NCBI GenBank assembly: GCA_022749755.1
Contig: CM040442.1
Span: forward strand, 10,948,457 to 11,012,456
From: Azadirachta indica
Lineage: Eukaryota > Streptophyta > Magnoliopsida > Sapindales > Meliaceae
Direction: 5' to 3'
Length of the DNA stretch: 64,000 nt
The notes below the pieces were generated by a model. The model was given only the letters and a program-made list of their open reading frames with translations. It had not been told where the DNA came from and ran no database searches. Shown here piece after piece: positions 58,691 to 64,000 of this stretch. Within the stretch, counting starts at the first letter, position 1. Every line of letters starts with the position of its first letter. Both the position numbers and the translations under genes were made by a program.

Positions 58691-58960
58691 AATCCAACAA
58701 GGAGCCCAATTCATCAGTTCTGGGCTTGAGCCAGGCCCATATATCTCTTGTCATAAAACTTTTTTTTCCTTTTAAAAGATAATTTTGGGACCAGTTATTA
58801 ATAATGGATAGAATTCCAAGTCAACCAGGAAACATTCATAGTTATTCGTTTCCTCTTAGAATTAGAAATTACTTCTGTGACTAATATATATATTTATGTG
58901 TGTGTGTGTGCAGAGAGACAAACCCTAGCTTCGGAACCTCCCTTTCTTTTGGTGTGGATT
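58690..58960 (+). promoter_or_regulatory. Promoter and first leader exon of the small gene: site II and telo-box motifs
   Basis: CTGGGCTTGAGCCAGGCCCA (about 58722-58741) holds site II-type TGGGCY elements in both orientations. ACAAACCCTAGC at about 58919-58930 contains a telo box (AAACCCTA). This pair is typical of promoters of plant genes for translation, mitochondrial biogenesis and cell division. The distance to the leader exon end (58969) is suitable. Confidence 0.5.
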
Positions 58961-59319
58961 CAAATTACGGTAAGGTATACATAAATCCCTGCATTATCGT
59001 TTTGAAAACTTGTTGCTCTTAAGTTTGAACGATTACTATATATCCAATTTTCTTTTATTTATTTATATATTTTGGATCATATTTTGTTTCAATTTAGCAT
59101 AGATATAAAACAATTCGCGTTGAGCTAGCTAGCTAGGGAATTAATTGATGTGAAGAAGCAACTTCTATAATGAGTTTTTGTTATTAATTAATTAGCTGAT
59201 AATTTAACAATGATTTATAATAAGAAGTATTATATAATATCTGCATTAATTATTTCTTGCATGTGCAGAATATAATTACTTAATATATAAGGAAAAAGTA
59301 GCAGGAAAAGGGAATTGAA

Positions 59320-59613
59320 ATGGAGCTGCAAAGGAAGAACGAAAATAGCAAAGCCGAAACGACGGCAAAAAAAGAAGAGGAAGAGATCAGCAGCAGCAGC
59401 AGTAGCAGTAATAATAATAGTGGAACGTGGGCACCGTGGGCACCGTGGGACGATAATATAATCGAGATGCCAAGGAGCGAGAAGGAGAAGAAAGAAATTG
59501 AGGAACTCATCAACTTTACTTTATACGGCGAAAGAATTGGGAAACGAAGATTGCCTGTTTTCATACAAATTACTTCACTTGCTGATGATGAAGAGATCGA
59601 TCCACACAAATAA
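59320..59613 (+). CDS. Small uncharacterised plant protein, 97 aa
   Basis: Not recognised as a named family. The N-terminal half is charged and low in complexity (KEEEEIS then a Ser/Asn run from AGC repeats). A short repeat TWAPWAPWDD follows, then a more ordinary C-terminal part (IIEMPRSEKEKKEIEELINF, LYGERIGKRRLPVFIQITSL) ending DEEIDPHK. There is no signal peptide or membrane segment. Support for a real gene: a 5'-UTR intron with good sites (donor at 58970/58971, acceptor at 59266-59268), a site II/telo-box promoter, ATG in an A-rich context (TTGAAATGG), and AATAAA at about 59866. The overlapping minus-strand frame at 59280-59609 is a shadow of the low-complexity part. Function unknown. 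Confidence 0.6.
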   Translation: MELQRKNENSKAETTAKKEEEEISSSSSSSNNNSGTWAPWAPWDDNIIEMPRSEKEKKEIEELINFTLYGERIGKRRLPVFIQITSLADDEEIDPHK

Positions 59614-61080
59614 CAATCACATCAACTCAATCTAATTAATTAGTTAATTAGATTAGACAAAGAATATTCTCCCCCTCCCTCTTTTTTTTTTTTAATTTTT
59701 TTAAAAGTAATATTTATCATCCATATAGCATATTTGATTGCTATTTTTCTATTATGTTCTCATTAATTTTTTAATTTATCAATATGAGTCTTAGATGATG
59801 AGACCAAGTAGAAAAAAATTCTACATTTGTTATACTCCTGTTCCATGTATCAAACTATATATGCAATAAAATTACGAACCGAAAGAAAAAATTAAAATAT
59901 ATATTGCTGTATGCCGAAAGGCATATATAATCACCATACCGTAAATTACTGTTGTATTTTGTGCAGAAATATTGTATTAATTTAGTTAAATAATTATACT
60001 TGATTTGTGGTATGATAGTTAATTAATATGGTAAAGATGCATGGCCATCAGTCTCTTTATTTTATTTTCTATCTCTTAATCAAATAAGAATGCTTATTAC
60101 AAAGTTTCGTTTCTTGGTATCATTAAAAAAAAGAATACGAAATTAAGTTTACACTTAATAATAAGTTACAAAGACTAAGACTAATGTTAATTTTTCTTGG
60201 GATATATAAAGAGTAATCCAGTTGTAATTAATTAATTGCAATATCCACTGTAAAATTCAATTAATCATGAATCCTATCAAATCAAAATTCAACTATTCAA
60301 TATATAATTTGAATATTAGATTAGGGAAACTCACAAAATTTGTAAACGTAGCCAATGCACATGAAATACAGGCCATCCAATCATAACCCTAGATGGAGTA
60401 GACCACATACAACAATCACGTAACAATCTTCTTTTTTATGCTAACGTGGCAAAATATGATTGGATTTAACTTCACCTGTGATATAAGATAATTTTAGAAT
60501 TTAATTAATTTAAAAAATCTTTTATTCTTATTAATTTAATTTATTATTAATTCTTAATTTTTCTTATTTAAATAGGAGTCCTTTTTTTTTATTTGAGTTG
60601 ACTTGTAATGTTGAACCTATACTATTATTTTGAAACAATTTTTTATTGAATAAAATATTCCCTTTTAATTTTGTCTCTCGTGAAATTGATATCTTGACAC
60701 TCGTATTTCGAGTCGTTCATGTTAAAACTACATATAATCTCGTCCGTTAAAACGTTTATCTAACTCATTTTGTCGAAGTGGTTTGGATTCTTAAAACGAC
60801 ATCTAATTTCGTCCTTTAAAACGTTTATTTAACTCATTGTGTTAAAGAGCTTTTAACGCTAAATGAGATTCGGCGTTCGACAAGGTGTTTCTATCCCATC
60901 CGCTACCCCGCCTGCGTCAACCTGCCTTGATAGAACTCTCTGCACCAGAACTCTATCCTAATTTATAGAATCTTATAGATGTTGGAGCCTGGAATACAGT
61001 ATATGTTTAAATTTGTTTTGATGATTTGATTTTGAGAGAAGACTAATGTATCAACATGTGTACGTTCCATTTTAAGGTTA
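59614..61080. other. 3' flank of the small gene and spacer
   Basis: AATAAA near 59866 may end the small gene. From 60690 to 60860 a direct duplication appears: CTAATTTCGTCC(T/G)TTAAAACG with TTTAACTCATTGTGT-like phrases occurs twice about 70 bp apart. No other coding similarity. Confidence 0.4.
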
Positions 61081-61227
61081 ACGATTTGTCGGGTTTTCTG
61101 GCGCTTGTTTACAAGAAATATCATTACATTACTTATGGGACTGTAAGTTGCCCTTCTCATTTCATTAATTTCCTCTCAGAGTTATACGCTATAGTTCAAT
61201 CTCCCTTAACAATCAATTAATCTATAG

Positions 61228-62520
61228 GATTTTAGCGAAGATGAGGAGGAAAAATCTGATTCTGATCGCGATGAAAATGAACCCGAACTTGAGAATGAGC
61301 CACCACTGAACCAGGAAATACAGCAGTCGAATACTGAAACTCTGAAAGAAGAAGGTGGTAAGGATCCCGAACTTGCGAATGAGCCATCACTGAACCAGGA
61401 AATCCAGCAGCAGGATACTGGTAAGGATCCCGAACTTTAGAATGAGCCACCACTGAACCAGGAAATACAGCAGTCGAATACTGAAACTCTGAAAGAAGAA
61501 GGTGGTAAGGATCCCGAACTTGAGAATGAACCATCACTGAACCAGGAAATCCAGCAGCAGGATACTGGTAAGGACCCCGAACTTTAGAATGAGCCACCAC
61601 TGAACCAGGCAATCCAGCAGCAGAATCCTGGAGCTCTGAAAGAAGAAGATGGTAAGGATCCGGATACGATTTATGATTTTATATTAGACGAAGAAGAAGA
61701 AGCTGATAACGAGAAGAACGCCAAAGGTTACGAAAAGAATATTCTTGAGCTTCTGAACGATGAATACAAACAGCAATGCCTGAAATTGGAGGAAGAAAAA
61801 AATGATCTAACTCTGAAGCTCACAGAATCCGTGGAACTTTACAGTGGAATTCAGAAAGTAAATTTCGAACATCAGATCATGTGTGACAAAGAAAAAAGAG
61901 AACTTGTTGCGAAACTCGAGGAAAACGTCGAAACCTTGAAGCATTACCAACACATAGTGCATGAACATATTGTCAACAATTCTACGGTTGCCAATGCTGC
62001 CGCCGCTGCAGGAGTAGATGAATCAACACTTCAGTTGCGCTCAAGTCTTGCTTCAGCCAGAGCATCTTTATAAGATTATCAAACTAAATACCAAAACTCC
62101 ATGAATGAATCAGAAGAAAAACGTCTCAAATGGGAGCAGGAAAGAAACGAACTGAACGCGAATCTCTCAGCAACACTGTCATATTATCAATACTACGTTC
62201 TGGAAACTTACGATTGTCAGTTGCAGAATCACGATTTGCCTGCAGAGAGAAACGATTTGTCAGTTAAGCTTTATTCTGCAAATGCATCAGCTGAGTTTTA
62301 CAAAGCTTGATTGGATGATTCTGACGAAGAATGCAGGAAACTGAGGGAAGAAAATGGTAATATATCTGCAAAGTTTTTGCTGAAGCATCGTCTGCTGAAC
62401 ATTACCATAATCTAGTGCATGAGTTTGAGGAGAAGAAGAGAGAGCTGGAGCATGAGAAGAATGAGACAAAGCTTTGCGCGGCCAAAGCTGCGTCTGCACT
62501 TTACCGTAGCTATTTGCGTG
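61228..62520 (+). pseudogene. Broken coiled-coil protein gene with internal repeats
   Basis: After an acceptor-like CTATAG at 61222-61227 an acidic, coiled-coil-like frame runs DFSEDEEEKSDSDRDENE, through repeats of NEPPLNQEIQQ, then NILELLNDEYKQQCLKLEEE and KEKRELVAKLEENVETLKHY to 62073, and continues to about 62310 (WEQERNELNANLSATLSYYQ). It is interrupted by TAG at 61438-61440 and 61585-61587, TAA at 62071-62073 and TGA at 62308-62310, with a frameshift after about 62380. A short upstream exon (LALVYKKYHYITYGT, about 61100-61142, with donor GTAAGT) may belong to it. I do not recognise the family; long coiled coils are too generic to assign. The coding texture across stops indicates a recently decayed gene. 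Confidence 0.6.
61279..61660 (+). repeat. 147-bp (49-codon) tandem repeat, about 2.6 copies
   Basis: Unit 1 is about 61279-61425, unit 2 61426-61572, and unit 3 is partial to about 61660. Each unit holds two smaller related blocks (NEPPLNQEIQQ, then NEPSLNQEIQQ). The codon GAG in unit 1 (CTT GAG AAT) is TAG in units 2 and 3, exactly 147 bp apart. The long minus-strand frame at 61232-61612 is a shadow of this repeat. Confidence 0.85.
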
Positions 62521-62525
62521 ACTAG

Positions 62526-64000
62526 TTTGAGTTGTTTTCAGCTTTCATAATTTTATGATTTTTTTTTCCGCCTTTTTTTTTTGTTTTTTAAAAATTTATC
62601 ATAATGACAATATTTTTTTAATTAATTTTCCAACAATTCAGGTGCAATTTTCCCTAAAATATTAGAAAATAGAAATCGCTTGTATGGATGTGAATTATAT
62701 ACTCTGCTCTGCCCGAATGCGAGGGTACACTCGAGAGGGATTCAAATTCAAGATTTCTATTTGAAAAATCCGAGTCCTACTCCCAGACCAAAGCCTTTGA
62801 TTGCTACCACCTTTAATTATTTAATAATAAGCTACAATACTAGATCATTGGTTTGCTGTAAAATATTGGTATAAAAAAACAACATACACAACTTTTAATA
62901 ATCAGTACTCAATATATATATATATATATATTTTTGACCTAATTTTTAAATGCCATGCATGTAATCTTGTTACCTAAAAGATTGAGAAAATATTTCTTTT
63001 TTCTTTTCAAATATTTGTATATAATTTTATTTTTGAATCGAATATTTTAAAGGTATTTTTTATTGAATACCAAAAAATTTGACTACAAATACAGATATTT
63101 AAATATATAAATTTATCATTTAAAATTCAAAATAAAAAATACTACCTCACTCTTGTGTACACACACACACACTCGCTAGTCACTATAGCTAATGTCGCAA
63201 AGTTTTTCTGTATCAACCAATTAGATGATTGGATAGCTTACGAATTATTAATAACAAAATGTATAATTTTACCCATATTCACATAATTCAATTAGCTAGG
63301 CGCCTACGCTAATTTGGTATTAAATATTTAACAAAAAAGTTATTAAAATAAATATCACACTTAAAACAACAATAGGATATAAATATGTAATTTGTTTTTT
63401 TGTCAGAGTTAAGGAAGAAAATTGATATTATCCCAATCTCAAAATTGAGTATATTTGATCTGAGTTTGATTCCTTGTAACGTATATCATTCTATGGTGTA
63501 TAAAATCTACTTTTAAGTTATATATTTAAAAATAAAAAATAGAAATTACACAAAATATTGAGAGTTAAAATAAAACAAATTAAAAAAAGTTAAAAATAAT
63601 ATATTGCACATTTTGAATCACTTTAGACAAAAATTGAGAATATATATATATATATATATATATATGACACAGATTTTTATGTGCTTATAGAAATGTGACA
63701 AAAACACAACTATTAGCATTATCTCAAAATACGGGCGGGGCCAAGAGAAGAGAAGAGAAGAGAAGAGTTAGCAAGCAGAAGCAAGTGCTAGTGTCAAATC
63801 CAACTAGCCAGCCCGATGCTACAAAAAGATGCCTAACTTATCATTTCAACATCCCTTCAATCAAAAGATTGTCTTTTTTACCTTTTTTTTTTTTTTAAAT
63901 GTGATAAATATTGAATATATGATTGTTTTGATGTTAAAAGCAATAACTAACGGTGACAGTCACGATTTTTTTAGTTTCTTTAGATATTAGTAAACTATCG
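62526..64000. other. AT-rich right edge with microsatellites
   Basis: No gene recognised. (TA)n tracts lie at about 62912-62930 and 63642-63664, (CA)n at about 63160-63170, and (AGAGA)n at 63746-63766. A box-B-like GAGTTTGATTCC near 63463 may be another SINE trace. Confidence 0.5.

Noticed and set aside
59280..59609. 109-codon minus-strand frame with a Leu/Ser-rich stretch
   Set aside because: Shadow of the AGC/AAT low-complexity part of the plus-strand small gene, which has promoter, intron and start-context support.
61232..61612. 126-codon minus-strand frame with repeats like GSVVAHSKVRDPYQ
   Set aside because: It is the antisense shadow of the 147-bp repeat in the plus-strand coiled-coil pseudogene, whose composition and continuation fit coding on the plus strand.

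Overview
This window is nuclear DNA from a flowering plant, almost certainly a eudicot; I do not name a species. The signs are short exons split by AT-rich introns, a P-class PPR gene without introns, a tandem GDSL-lipase cluster, plant retroelements and MITEs, and very AT-rich intergenic DNA. Exons below were built by joining reading frames at splice sites and comparing with families known from memory; no search was run.

Layout, left to right. At 34-1683 (-) are the first five exons of a vacuolar H+-ATPase catalytic subunit A gene, which runs off the left edge. From about 2.2 to 17.9 kb lies a gene-poor repeat island: a long hairpin (foldback) element at 12.1-13.1 kb, a hAT-like fragment, and a decayed LTR element at 13.95-17.44 kb. 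At 18082-20520 (+) is an intact 812-residue PPR protein closely resembling Arabidopsis At5g12100. At 23470-25307 (-) is the first of three GDSL esterase/lipase genes (360 aa). A second foldback element (25.84-26.68 kb) separates it from the broken 3' exons of a TRAPPC13 gene (27.39-29.02 kb, +). At 30050-31133 (-) is an intact TSJT1/aluminium-induced family gene with a GC-AG intron. The 33-35 kb stretch holds hAT ends and a decayed CLU-family (FMT/REC-like) fragment (-). At 36632-42066 (+) and 44585-47861 (+) are the other two GDSL genes, the last with a changed catalytic block I.

A truncated Ty1/copia element (47995-51340) starts only 134 bp after the third GDSL stop codon. It is followed by a frameshifted intronless CAF1 deadenylase pseudogene (52359-53241, -), a hAT fragment, a MITE, and a decayed hAT transposase (55386-56670, -). 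At 59320-59613 (+) is a small unrecognised gene with a 5'-UTR intron and a promoter of site II/telo-box type. At 61228-62520 (+) is a broken coiled-coil gene with internal 147-bp repeats that carry a stop codon. The last 1.4 kb is AT-rich.

Working genes: VHA-A (partial), PPR, three GDSL lipases, the TSJT1-like gene and probably the small gene. The GDSL genes share exon structure and intron phases and form a local duplication cluster; the other genes are unrelated neighbours. I found no convincing new multi-gene system. The most interesting points are the two large hairpin elements, the variation within the GDSL cluster (GASA active-site block, a lost intron, local duplications), the GC-AG intron, and the small telo-box gene.
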